A stretch of DNA of 64,000 bases from Micropterix aruncella (lineage: Eukaryota > Arthropoda > Insecta > Lepidoptera > Micropterigidae), in assembly GCA_944548615.1 (NCBI GenBank), contig OX155980.1, forward strand, positions 42,922,601 through 42,986,600, in the 5' to 3' direction. Both the position numbers and the translations under genes were made by a program. Below, one piece after another: positions 26,000 through 35,500 of the stretch. Numbering within the stretch: the first letter of the stretch is position 1; the number at the start of each line of letters is the position of its first letter. The notes under the pieces are model-generated. The model saw only the letters and a program-made list of their open reading frames with translations. It did not search any database and was not told where the DNA came from.

Positions 26000-26950
26000 C
26001 GATATCGATTTTAGGTGACCATTCTTCGATGTATAATTCCCTGGCCTAAAAAGGTGTTGGAAAAAGTCACAAGGACAATATATTTTGGTAGTTTTTCAAA
26101 ATTGATATACAGCCTCGCTATTAAAATGCTGAAACTGGTTTGCATTTCGTTTTTAAATCTTGACGCACTGTAGTAACTTTTACATACAATTGTAAATAAC
26201 TGATACTCTATTTTCAATTTCACAATCTGTGTTTAGATATTATATTGTTCTAATCAAAGAATAATTCGAAGATCATTTTAGCATCAGCTCCGTGTTGAAA
26301 ATTTATTTCTACAATCTGTTCATATTTTATGATTAAATTAAATTGATGTTAGATTATTTATATAATTAGCCTAACATTTGACTAGTATTGTGAAAGCTTT
26401 GCTACCGCTTCGAAAAATAGAAATTTAGCGAGGTTTAATCAAAAACCTCATTTCCCTACCACAGGGTGTTCCTCTGCAATGAGCCTTTCATTTCTCGAAG
26501 GGTGCCAGCCAGGTCATTAGCCACTGGATTTCAACGTTAAGTCGCTGGCATCATAGAAGAAAAAGCTAATGTATCGTGTTTCTTATTTCTCGTATCTCAA
26601 GATACATAATACCAGCTTGGAAAGAAAATAATGAGACTGGTTTTTTGCATACACAAATATATATTTTTTTATACATCAATAGTATTACCATTTCACAGCT
26701 ATACTCTGTAAAGTGGCTGTTTTCTGTTTTGGGTAGGAGTGATGGAAGGCTTCAATCGAGGTAAACTTTAGCTTATTTGGGCGTTATTCACAGTATCCAA
26801 ATAACTTCGCAACAAATTCAAAAATATTTAGACGGAACGTTATTTGGGGACTATGATAGCGAGCTTGTGATATAAAAATAAAAGTACTTATTACATATCA
26901 GTTTATAAACTCTTCTATAAGTTTGAAAAGAAATTAAAACCGAAAAATGT
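26000..26950. other. AT-rich DNA, nothing recognised
   Basis: No gene or repeat boundary identified before hairpin copy A. Confidence 0.35.
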
Positions 26951-26951
26951 T

Positions 26952-27545
26952 TTAAGCTATTGCATAGCTTTTATCGCGGGCCTAGGCCAGCGCGGCGACC
27001 GAATGAAGAAATTTCTCACAAAAATTGATGATTATAAACTGATAATTACGTCTAAACGAGTACTGCTTACGATTCGAAAAAAATATATGTTAAACAAGAA
27101 CATTTTCCTAATATTCTTAGCCTTGAATATTTTAGATTTTGTTTATATTACATAGTGTAATTAATTTGTGAAATTAGGTCTAACAGAACACAAAAACGAC
27201 TACTACGCAAATACTATTTGGCGGATTATTATGAAACCTACACCATTTTGAAGACAATTTTATTATCTATCTTTTTATCTACGATTTTATTCGAATAATC
27301 CGTTTTTTTTGCTTTATCGAATAACAAATTCGTGCGCGGCGCTCCATCGGAAGACGTTTAAATTATTATTCCGAATCATTTGCTTCCGCAGCCGCAAATG
27401 ATTCGGAATAATTTCAACGTTTTCCAATAGAGCGCAGTTATCTGATATCAGAAAAAATAAAATAAATAAATAATTATAATTGCATAAGTTGTTAAAAATG
27501 CTATGCAATAGCTTTACCGCGGCAGTCCCCGAGTGCCACATGTAT
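26952..27545 (+). mobile_element. hairpin repeat element, copy A
   Basis: An unclassified ~600-bp unit. It starts TTAAGCTATTGCATAGC followed by TTTATCGCGGG, and ends GCTATGCAATAGC followed by TTTACCGCGGCAG and CCCCGAGTGCCACA. The two ends thus carry a similar quasi-palindromic 13-mer plus a CGCGG block in direct orientation. Near the right end lies a large hairpin (27339-27435). Copies B, C and D share the whole structure. A and B also share about 28 bp of flank left of TTAAGC, so one probably arose from the other by segmental duplication. No transposase is visible. Confidence 0.6.
27339..27435. repeat. long hairpin of copy A
   Basis: Arms of about 43 bp (GCGCTCcATCGGAAGACG ... GAATCATTTGC and its complement) around a 10-nt loop TTCCGCAGCC. 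A 3-bp insertion in the left arm and a few mismatches. Confidence 0.85.
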
Positions 27546-27782
27546 TTTTTTTTTTATATTTCAAAAGCATGAGTTTTTTATCAATAATCTCATTAAAGTG
27601 TGTCTAAACCTGTTTTTAATTTTTCTCAAAAATGTCCAAAAATTCCAAAAAAAGAACCCTACTTCAGTATGTGGTTGCAACATGTCACTCTTCCGGACTT
27701 AATCTCACTCACTGATTTCCTAGGAGGCATTTTTATACACCACTTTCATTTTCATGAAAAGAAATTAAAACCGAAAAATGTT

Positions 27783-28366
27783 TTAAGCTATTGCATAGCT
27801 TTTATCGCGGGCCTAGGCGGCGACCGAATGAAGAAATTTCTCACAAAAATTGATGATTATAAACTGATAATTACGTCTAAACGAGTACTGCTTACGATTC
27901 GAAAAAAATATATGTTAAACAAGAACATTTTCCTAATATTCTTAGCCTTGAATATTTTAGATTTTGTTTATATTACATAGTGTAATTAATTTGTGAAATT
28001 AGATCTAACCGAACACAAAAACGACTACAACGCAAATACTATCTGGCGTATTGTTATGAAACCTGCACCACTTTAAAGATAATTTAATTATCTATCTTTT
28101 TATCTACGATTTTTTTCGAATAATCCGTTTTTTTGCTTTATCGAATAAAAAATACGTGCGCGGCGCTCTATCGGAAGAAGTTTATATTATTCCGAATCAT
28201 TTGCTTTCGCAGCCGCAAATGATTCGGAATAATTTCAAGGTTTTCCGATAGAGCGCAGTTATCTGATATCAGAAAAAATAAAATAAATAAATAATTATAA
28301 TTGCATAAGTTGTTAAAAATGCTATGCAATAGCTTTACCGCGGCAGTCCCCGAGTACCACACGTAT
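27783..28366 (+). mobile_element. hairpin repeat element, copy B
   Basis: Direct repeat of copy A, about 240 bp downstream of it, with the same ends and hairpin (28163-28256). It contains an open frame (to 27980) also seen in copy A, MKKFLTKIDDYK..., but copies C and D do not support coding selection. Its right end abuts copy C in opposite orientation. Confidence 0.6.
28163..28256. repeat. long hairpin of copy B
   Basis: Inverted arms of about 42 bp around loop TTTCGCAGCC, near-identical to copy A. Confidence 0.85.
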
Positions 28367-28399
28367 TTTTTATTTTATTTTTTCTGATATCAGATAACT

Positions 28400-28493
28400 G
28401 CGCTCTATCGGAAAACGTTGAAATTATTCCGAATCATTTGCGGCTGCGGAAGCAAATGATTCGGAATAATTTAAACGTCTTTCGATAGAGCGC
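28400..28493. repeat. long hairpin of copy C
   Basis: GCGCTCTATCGGAAAACG ... and its complement around a short GC-rich loop. Same stem as A and B, in the opposite orientation. Confidence 0.85.
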
Positions 28494-28713
28494 CGAGCAC
28501 GAATTTTTTATTCAATAAAGCAAAAAAACCGAATTATTCGAAAAAATTCGTAGATAAAAAGATAGATAATTAAATTATCTTTAAATGGTGCAGGTTTCAT
28601 AATAATACGCCAGATAGTATTTGCGTAGTAGTCGTTTTTGTGTTCGGTTAGATCTAATTTCACAAATTAATTACACATATATTATCTTGTTTAACATATA
28701 TTTTTTTCGAATC

Positions 28714-30596
28714 AATTTCAATTTTTTTTTTTCATTTTCAATTTATTTCCAAAAAAATCTTAACAGATTGTAGAAACTTAATATTTAGGTACATTTAAAT
28801 TACAGTATATTAGTTCGTTTTTACAATATTTAAATTTATTACCACGTACATACAGTTACTTCATTATTGCTTTTAGGGCATCCAAATCATTTTTAAGATT
28901 TATTTACTAAAACCACAAATTAAAATAATTGATAAAAATAATCAAGAAATTAAAATCAGAAAAAGTCAGAATAATTAAAAAATGCTACTTAAAATTGTCA
29001 AAAAAATGACCAAAAAATTTGAAAAATTATTTAAAATTAACAAACTCATCGATCGAGTAAAAAGCTTTGTCTAATAAGAATTCTTTAAGTAACTTTTTGA
29101 ATAAGCTTTCCACTTGAATAGTTTTTAAACTTTCTGGTAGCCTGTTAAAGTAATATGGCCCTGAGTATTTTGTGTCTTGCCTTGCTGTGTTTAGTTTAAT
29201 ACATGGTATAAAAATGTTTAATTTATTTCTCGTATTTTTAGTTTGTGTATCTGAAAACTTTTTATAATGTGTTTCTTTATTCTTAAAAAACTCAGTTAGT
29301 AACTTAAAGAGATAGAGTGAGGTTAAGGTGAGGATTCTTAGCCTTTTAAAAATCGAGGTTTTCACAGTGAAAGTTCCATTTTAAAAGTTCGTTGACATGA
29401 ACACCAAAAAATCTAGTACAATGAGTTTGAGGAATGGCAGTGTTATTTATTGAAAGTATTATTAGCGAACCTTTATTCCGATTTCGATGATTTGTAAAAT
29501 GTATGAAGTTACTTTTAGACGCATTTAGTGTGAGGTTGTTGCTCTCAAACCAACTATTTAGTTTGAATAGATTAATTTTAACGTTAATCAATAATTCTTC
29601 CATATCTTTACCGGCAACAATTAAACTAGTGTCGTCAGCAAAGATCGTTACATTTATATCGTTGAAATACATTGGTAAATCATTTACATATACTAAAAAT
29701 AGAATAGGGCCCAAAATGGAACCCTGCGGGACTCCAAGTTTATTAGTTAAAGGGATCGAACAGTGTTTTGTAATGTTTTGATTTTGACATTGTGTAATTT
29801 CCACGATTTGCGTCCTATTTGTTAAATATGAATCAAACCATTTTAAGCAGTCTCCCCTGACTCCATAATGATTTAGTTTGTTTAGTAAAATATCATGCCT
29901 AACGCAATCAAATGCCTTACTCAAATCGCAAAAAATACCTAAGGTGTAGTACTTGTCCATTAGTTTGTCATTTATATAAGATATGAAATCCTCGATAGCT
30001 TTAGTAGTGGACTTGTTTCGTCTATATCCAAATTGTCTTTCACTAAGAATATTGTTTGCATCAAAAAACGCAATTAATCTATTTTTAATTATAGTCTCTA
30101 TGATTTTTGAGAAAGAAGACAAAATTGCAATTGGTCTAAAATTTCCAGTTTCAGTTCTTGCGCCTGCTTTATAGAGTGGAATCACTTTTGATAATTTTAA
30201 CTCTTCGGGAAAAACACCACTTTCTATAGAGGCATTTATAGCCTGCGTTAAGGGGTTTTTAATGTAATCTATTGCCCTATTTACAACAAACATGGGAATT
30301 TCATCCGTCCCTGCAGAATGACTCTTGTTCAATTTTTTTACTATATTTTCTATTTCCCTACTAGTGACTGGTTTCATAAATATTGAATTTGGATTTTGTC
30401 TTGCATTTGATAAGTAGAAACGAAATTCATTATTGTTACATTGAGCCTTGTTTATTTTCGTTGGATAATTTACAAAATATTTATTAAATTCATTTGCTAC
30501 ATGTTCAGGATTATTTATTGTAATTTTGTCCTCCGTGTATATTTCGAAATTGACTTTTGGTTTGTTGTTTCTGTTTGTGTTAAGGTAATCGTAAGC
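28714..30596 (-). mobile_element. 5'-truncated CR1/jockey-like non-LTR retrotransposon nested in copy C
   Basis: The insertion interrupts the sequence that in copy D reads CGAATCGTAAG. AATC is present on both sides (28710-28713 and 30597-30600), consistent with a short target duplication. The minus-strand 3' end lies at the left with an A-rich tail (poly-T on the plus strand about 28722-28732). The 5' end is truncated within pre-RT sequence. The reverse transcriptase reading frame is broken near 29350. Confidence 0.8.
29027..30377 (-). pseudogene. non-LTR reverse transcriptase, frameshifted
   Basis: The main frame (30377-29346, 343 aa) contains the ordered RT blocks: AGTDEIPM, KVIPLYKAG, FRPIAILSSFSKIIE, RQFGYRRNKST, CDLSKAFDCV, GVPQGSILGPILFLVYVND and FADDTSLIV (catalytic DD). 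The thumb region (WNFHCENLDF) is then cut, and a second frame (29365-29027) supplies a carboxy-terminal piece: YSGPYYFNRLPESLK, then FKKLLKEFLLDK. Sequence between the two is deleted. The catalytic residues are intact, but no endonuclease remains. Confidence 0.85.
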
Positions 30597-30719
30597 AGTA
30601 CTCGTTTAGACGTAATTATCAGTTTAAAATCATTAATTTTCGTTAAGAAATTTCTTCATTCGGTCGCCGCGCTGGCCTAGGCCCGCGATAAAAGCTATGC
30701 AATAGCTTAAAAGAAGCTA

Positions 30720-31500
30720 GGCAAAAAAAGGCGATTAAAGAAGCAAACCGTGAGCAATGCCTTTGTAACTTGCCGTCTACGAGATGCCTGTTCTCTAAAT
30801 ATCTAGCTCATGAAATTTCGATTTCGAAAAAAGCGATTTCTTCTACAAGAAACTTAAATTGGAAAATCCTTTCTCGCGAAGTGATTAACATTAACATGAA
30901 AAACACTATTCGCCAGTTCTGGACAATAAAATATTTGTTTAGAGTCTAGAAAAACTAATATATAAATAATGTATGAAATGGCGTGAGGGCGAGATCTTTA
31001 CTACTTATAGAGAAACAAAGTATTTTTAATTATAATACTTAATTATATTAATTACAGTGTTAATAATTGAAGGGGGATCTTTACTGCCAACTTTTTTCCC
31101 GCGAGAAAGTAGGCCTCAGTAGCTAGCCCAAGGAGGTGTGAAGTCAGCGACGTACCGCGCGTGACATATGTTGCTCGTGCGAGAAGTGAAGTGAAGCGCA
31201 TTTCACTCCTCACACCTCATTGGTATTCACTCCTCATTAGGCTACTTAACCTGGCGATTGCCGCTAGCGTCACCTACAAAAAGTTTTACGCACACATCCC
31301 CATTCAAAGGATACATATCCGATCTGGCTGGTAATATTTGATCGCTTTATGGAGAAGGGAATTTTAAATTTAAATTTCTTCTCGAAGGGTTCCTTTTTAA
31401 GAACTGGTATTTTTGCTCTGTCTGCTTATTTTTTTTTCGGTTAGTGCCATTTTTGCTGTATATTATTGTTTGGTTTTATATATATGGGAGAATAAACTTT
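30720..31500. other. intergenic DNA before the RTE element
   Basis: No gene. At about 31185-31230 a GTGAAGTGAA / TTCACTCCTCAC inverted motif and repeated CACTCCTCA occur in a GC-richer stretch. This may belong to the 5' untranslated part of the RTE element. Confidence 0.35.
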
Positions 31501-31556
31501 TAAGAAGAAAAATAATTATAAAAGGCTTATATATAATAGTAGGAGTCTCAGGATCG

Positions 31557-33716
31557 CATTTGGGAATTATAAACGTTTTGTATAATGTAAGAACTCTGAG
31601 AGATGAAGCAAGACTAGAGGAGATACAGAAAGAACTAGCACTTATAAACTACGACATAGTCGGACTGAGCGAAACTAGGTGACAGGGAGAAGGGACCATA
31701 AGGCTCCAGTCGGGTGACCTGTTTTACTACAGAGGTGAGGAAAACTCGGCATATGGCGGTGTGGGATTTATAGTAAGCTGCAATCTTGCGAAGCACATAA
31801 CCGAACTTAGCAGCATTTCATCTCGCGTAGCCTATACTGTCGTACAAATTAACAAAAAGTACTCCCTCAAAATCATTCAGGTGTATGCACCAACCAGCAC
31901 ACATAGTGACGAAGAAGTAGAGACGTTCTTCGAAGACATATCCAAAGCGATGAAAAAAGGACGCTCTCATTACGTTATAATTATGGGTGATTTCAACGCT
32001 AAGATTGGCACAAGACGAGAGGGGGTAGATACCTGTATAGGGCCTCATGGAATAGGCATTCGGAACCCACGTGGAGAAACGCTACTAAACTATCTCGCAG
32101 CAAACAACTTATTTGTGATGAATTCGCACTTCCAGAAGAAGCCCAAAAGAAAGTGGACATGGGTGAGCCCGGGCGGAAATGTGAAAAACGAGATAGATTT
32201 CATTATCTCCAACAACAAGCACATTTTCACTGATGTCACAGTGCTCAATCGATTCCAGACAGGCAGCGATCACAGACTTGTCCGAGGAACGATCATGTTA
32301 AACACGAAGCTGGAAAGGGCCAAACTTGTTCGAAAAAAGCTGAGCAAGCTGTATGTTCCAGATGGCATCAACGAAAGGTTTGAGAAATCCCTCGAAGAAT
32401 CCCTGAAAAGAACAGCGATCGAACATTTCGAAGATGACCTCCAATCGAAATACAACCGTTTTACAAAGATCCTGACGGATACAGCAAAAGAACAGTTCAA
32501 GCGAGTAACAAAACCGTCATCTAGGTTTCCAGAAAGCGTGGCGAACATGATGAAGGAACGCCGTAAGTTCGCAGCCGATGACTTCAATAGCAATGCACAC
32601 CGGGAGCTAAACAGAAAAATTCACAAGACTCTCAAGCGTGAAATTCGTAAAAAAAATACACTAAAAATCCAGGAGCTCATAGAGAAAAATCGGGGTCTAA
32701 AAGTGTTCCAGCGAAATAACGGAGGAAACGACTTAAACACCCTGAGAGTTAACAGCGGCAACCCGACAAGTAACATCTGTGAGATCAAGAAAATCACAGA
32801 GAAATTCTACAGTGATCTAGACTCAACCACCACACAACAGCCCACTGCCCTTGATTTAAGCGACAGGCGTGCGCCTATCAAGCGACACTACACGGAAGAT
32901 ATTCCTGAAATTAGTACGTATGAAGTGAAGCAAGCACTGAAGCGCACCAAGAAGTTCAAGGCTCCGGGTGAGGACGGCATTACTGTGGAATTACTAAAAG
33001 CTAGAGGCAGAGCTATCGTAAAAGAGCTAAGTCTGCTGTTCAACGAGGTCTTGTTCACTGGTGAAGTACCCAAGGATTGGACTAACAGCATCGTTGTGCT
33101 CTTCCATAAGAAAGGCGATAAGACCCTTCTGAAAAATTATCGTCCTATTTCACTTTTAAGTCAGGTGTACAAAGTATTTTCCAAAATCCTGACTACACGC
33201 TTGACACAAAGACTGGATGAATATCAACCCAGGGAACAGGCAGGATTTCGGAAGGGTTTTGGAACGATCGTCCACATCTTCACACTTCGGCAGGTTATCC
33301 AAAAGTCCGAAGAATACAATAGGCCCCTTTATCTAGCCTTCGTCGATTATGAAAAAGCATTCGACTCCATAGAACACTGGGCAGTCACCGAATCGCTACA
33401 TCGATGTCATATAGACTACCGGTATATACAGATCCTGAAGAGCTTGTACAAAGCGGCAACAATGACCGTACAGCTGAAAGAACTAACAGACCCTATACCA
33501 ATCCAAAGAGGAGTCCGACAAGGTGACGTTATATCCCCTAAGCTGTTCACCAACGCTATGGAGGATATATTCAAGACATTGGACTGGAGTGGCAAGGGAA
33601 TCAACGTTGATGGCGTGTATCTCAATCATCTGCGCTACGCGGATGATATAGTTATAATCGCTGAATGTGCCGAAGACCTACAACTCATGCTGGAGCAACT
33701 ATATCACGCGTCCTAA
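31557..33716 (+). pseudogene. RTE endonuclease and reverse transcriptase, first part
   Basis: The endonuclease blocks are NVRTLRDEARLEEIQ, YDIVGLSETR (then TGA), GVGFIVS, QVYAPTS, MGDFNAKIG, and EIDFII...GSDHRLVRG. The RT blocks are FKAPGEDGITVELLKA, IVVLFHKKGDKTLLKNYRPI, EQAGFRKGFGT, FVDYEKAFDSIE, QRGVRQGDVISPKLFTNAME, and RYADDIVI with the catalytic Asp pair. The frame ends in a TAA created at the junction of the tandem duplication. The open stretch 31761-33716 alone is 651 codons, so inactivation looks fairly recent. Confidence 0.85.
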
Positions 33717-33886
33717 GCTGTTCACCAACGCTATGGAGGATATATTCAAGACATTGGACTGGAGTGGCAAGGGAATCAACGTTGATGGCGTGTATCTCAA
33801 TCATCTGCGCTACGCGGATGATATAGTTATAATCGCTGAATGTGCCGAAGACCTACAACTCATGCTGGAGCAACTATATCACGCGT
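33537..33886 (+). repeat. 175-bp tandem duplication inside the RTE reverse transcriptase
   Basis: 33537-33711 and 33712-33886 are essentially identical, from CCTAAGCTGTTCACC to CATATATCACGCGT-type ends. The unit covers the YADD block. Because 175 is not a multiple of three it shifts the frame and generates a stop (TCC TAA). Confidence 0.92.
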
Positions 33887-34551
33887 CCCTGCGAACGGGT
33901 CTTAAGATGAACATGGACAAGACAAAGGTTATGGCGAAAGCCGATCTCACACCGAATCCCATTTCATTGAATGGACAACCACTGGAGCAGGTGCAGGAGT
34001 ACACATACCTAGGACAGGTGATAAAGCTCGGCCGGGACTCGATGATGGCAGAGATAAAGCGAAGAAAACATTTGGGATGGGCAGCCTTCGGGAAGCTGAG
34101 CTTCGTGCTGAAGTCCAGAATTCCACAATCGCTCAAGACAAAGGTGTATAATGCTTGTGAGACATGGACACTGATTGCTGGGATGATCTACAAGCTTAAG
34201 GTGGTGCAGCGTAACATGGAGCGAGTCATGCTTGGCATATCGTTGCGCGATCGAGTCCGAAACGAGCTCATCAGACAGCGCACGAAGGTGGTCGACGTGG
34301 GTCAAAGAGTGGCCAAGCTGAAGTGGGCTTGGGCCGGCCATGTGGCCCGACAACACGACGAACGGTGGAGCAAGCGCGTTTTGGAGTGGAGACCCCGGCT
34401 AGGCAGAAGAAGTGTAGGCAGACCACCGGCCCGATGGTCAGATGACATCAAGGAGATAGCTGGACCAGTCTGGATGAGGGAAACGGACAACCGATCCGGG
34501 TGGAGAGTGATTGGAGAGGCGTATGCCCAACGGTGGGCGAATACGCGCTGA
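33712..34551 (+). pseudogene. RTE reverse transcriptase, carboxy-terminal part after the duplication
   Basis: Starts in the second copy of the duplicated YADD segment. It continues through LKMNMDKTKVMA, YTYLGQVIKL, FGKLSFVLKSRIPQSLKTKV, a shortened CETWTL block, WAWAGHVARQHDERW and GRPPARWSDDIKEIAG to TGA at 34549-34551. Contains thumb and carboxy-terminal blocks of an RTE protein. Confidence 0.85.
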
Positions 34552-34587
34552 TGAAGAAGAAGAAGAAGAATGAATTTTCCCCTTAAT

Positions 34588-34679
34588 TCGAAGTTAATAT
34601 CTGACAACAAAAAGCGATGGCATTTAAAATATCTCGAAGTTAATATCTGACAACAAAAAGCGATGGCATTTAAAATTTT
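34588..34679 (+). repeat. 46-bp tandem duplication
   Basis: 34588-34633 and 34634-34679 are near-identical (TCGAAGTTAATATCTGACAA start). It lies just after the RTE tail. Confidence 0.9.
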
Positions 34680-34699
34680 TGTATCCTCTCCAGAACCAG

Positions 34700-35200
34700 A
34701 CTGTTACTCAAAACCCGTTCGTTACATACAAAAAAGAGTTATATACAATTTGGCCATAATTTAAAAATAAATTGAGTTTCTTAAAATTCATTCATTACTC
34801 TCATATACTTTTTTAATTTTTGGAAATGAAATATCTCTTATGAAAATTTATTTCATTTTGTTATATATTGTATCCAAAGAAGATTCTCTTTAAAAAATAT
34901 GATTTCGATTTTTCATTGACTTTTGGAAATGATACGATTTTGTTGACATGTCTGATATGTGTTTATTTGTCAAATGTGAAACTTGATTTTGTTCTATTGT
35001 AGTCTATGTAAGTAACTCAAAACTGGAGCAAGCGATTCTCGAGTTATTGGAACGCTGATAAGCTGCAGGCGTTGCATTAATAATAATAATAAATTAAATG
35101 AATATATATTAATGATTTTCATTGCAGAAATTGCACCAGCTAAGAATGCATGGCGATGATTTGCTTTTATGTACATATAGAATAAAAATTATTTCGATAT
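34700..35200. other. AT-rich intergenic DNA upstream of nwk
   Basis: No gene seen; contains an AAT-repeat (about 35079-35091). Confidence 0.4.
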
Positions 35201-35209
35201 TCGATATTC

Positions 35210-35479
35210 GAAATTGGGCGTCGCGACGGCCTCACCGCCACAGGCTGTTATAATTTTCGCACTTAAAACGCACCGCTTGCCATCTGTCCTGCTTTTCAGA
35301 ATTCCATTTGACATTCAGTTTTTGTCGGCGAATGGGGGTGTAGAATCGGGGCCGCGGCCCAGTAGCGCGCATGCCCTCCTCTCGGGGACGTGCCGGCGAG
35401 GGGAGGCGCTGATCGATAGACGGCCACTCAGTGTAGCCGTGGCACCAGTGAAGAGCTCATAGCTCGACCATCAACCGAC
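35210..35479 (+). promoter_or_regulatory. nwk: GC-rich promoter / 5' UTR of nwk
   Basis: A CpG-rich island (GGGCGTCGCGACGG, GGGGCCGCGGCCC, CGGGGACGTGCCGGCGAGG) directly precedes the nwk start codon in otherwise AT-rich DNA. Initiator-like TCAGT motifs occur near 35311 and 35428; no TATA box is evident at the usual distance. An upstream open frame (35214-35462) ends 18 bases before the ATG in a different frame. The exact transcription start is not determinable. Confidence 0.5.
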
Positions 35480-35500
35480 ATGCAGCCACCGCCAAGAAAG
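35480..35500 (+). CDS. nwk: nwk exon 1 (start codon)
   Basis: ATG at 35480 encodes MQPPPRK, then donor GTTAGT at 35501 (phase 0). The peptide matches the known amino terminus of Nervous wreck and joins in phase to [11 protein letters not shown] in the next exon, which decides this start. Confidence 0.9.

Larger units (their letters stand above)
28371..30710 (-). mobile_element. hairpin repeat element, copy C, interrupted by a non-LTR insertion
   Basis: Minus-orientation copy in two pieces, 28371-28713 and 30601-30710, split by the retrotransposon at 28714-30596. It lacks the outer ~90 bp (the CACTCGGGGACTGCC end) and about 55 bp internally compared with copy D. It shares the AGATCTAA variant with copy B rather than A, suggesting that B and C are a recent inverted duplication. 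Confidence 0.65.
31540..34571 (+). mobile_element. RTE-clade non-LTR retrotransposon, inactive
   Basis: Encodes an AP endonuclease followed by a reverse transcriptase in the order and spacing of RTE elements, and ends with an AGA-rich simple tail (34549-34571), typical of this clade. Damage includes a TGA at 31680-31682 where Trp is expected, a 175-bp tandem duplication that shifts the frame, and a short deletion at NACETWTL. The 5' boundary is uncertain. Confidence 0.85.

Noticed and set aside
27600..27980. 126-codon frame overlapping hairpin copy B
   Set aside because: Starts in non-repeat flank and ends in the element; copies C and D do not preserve the frame.
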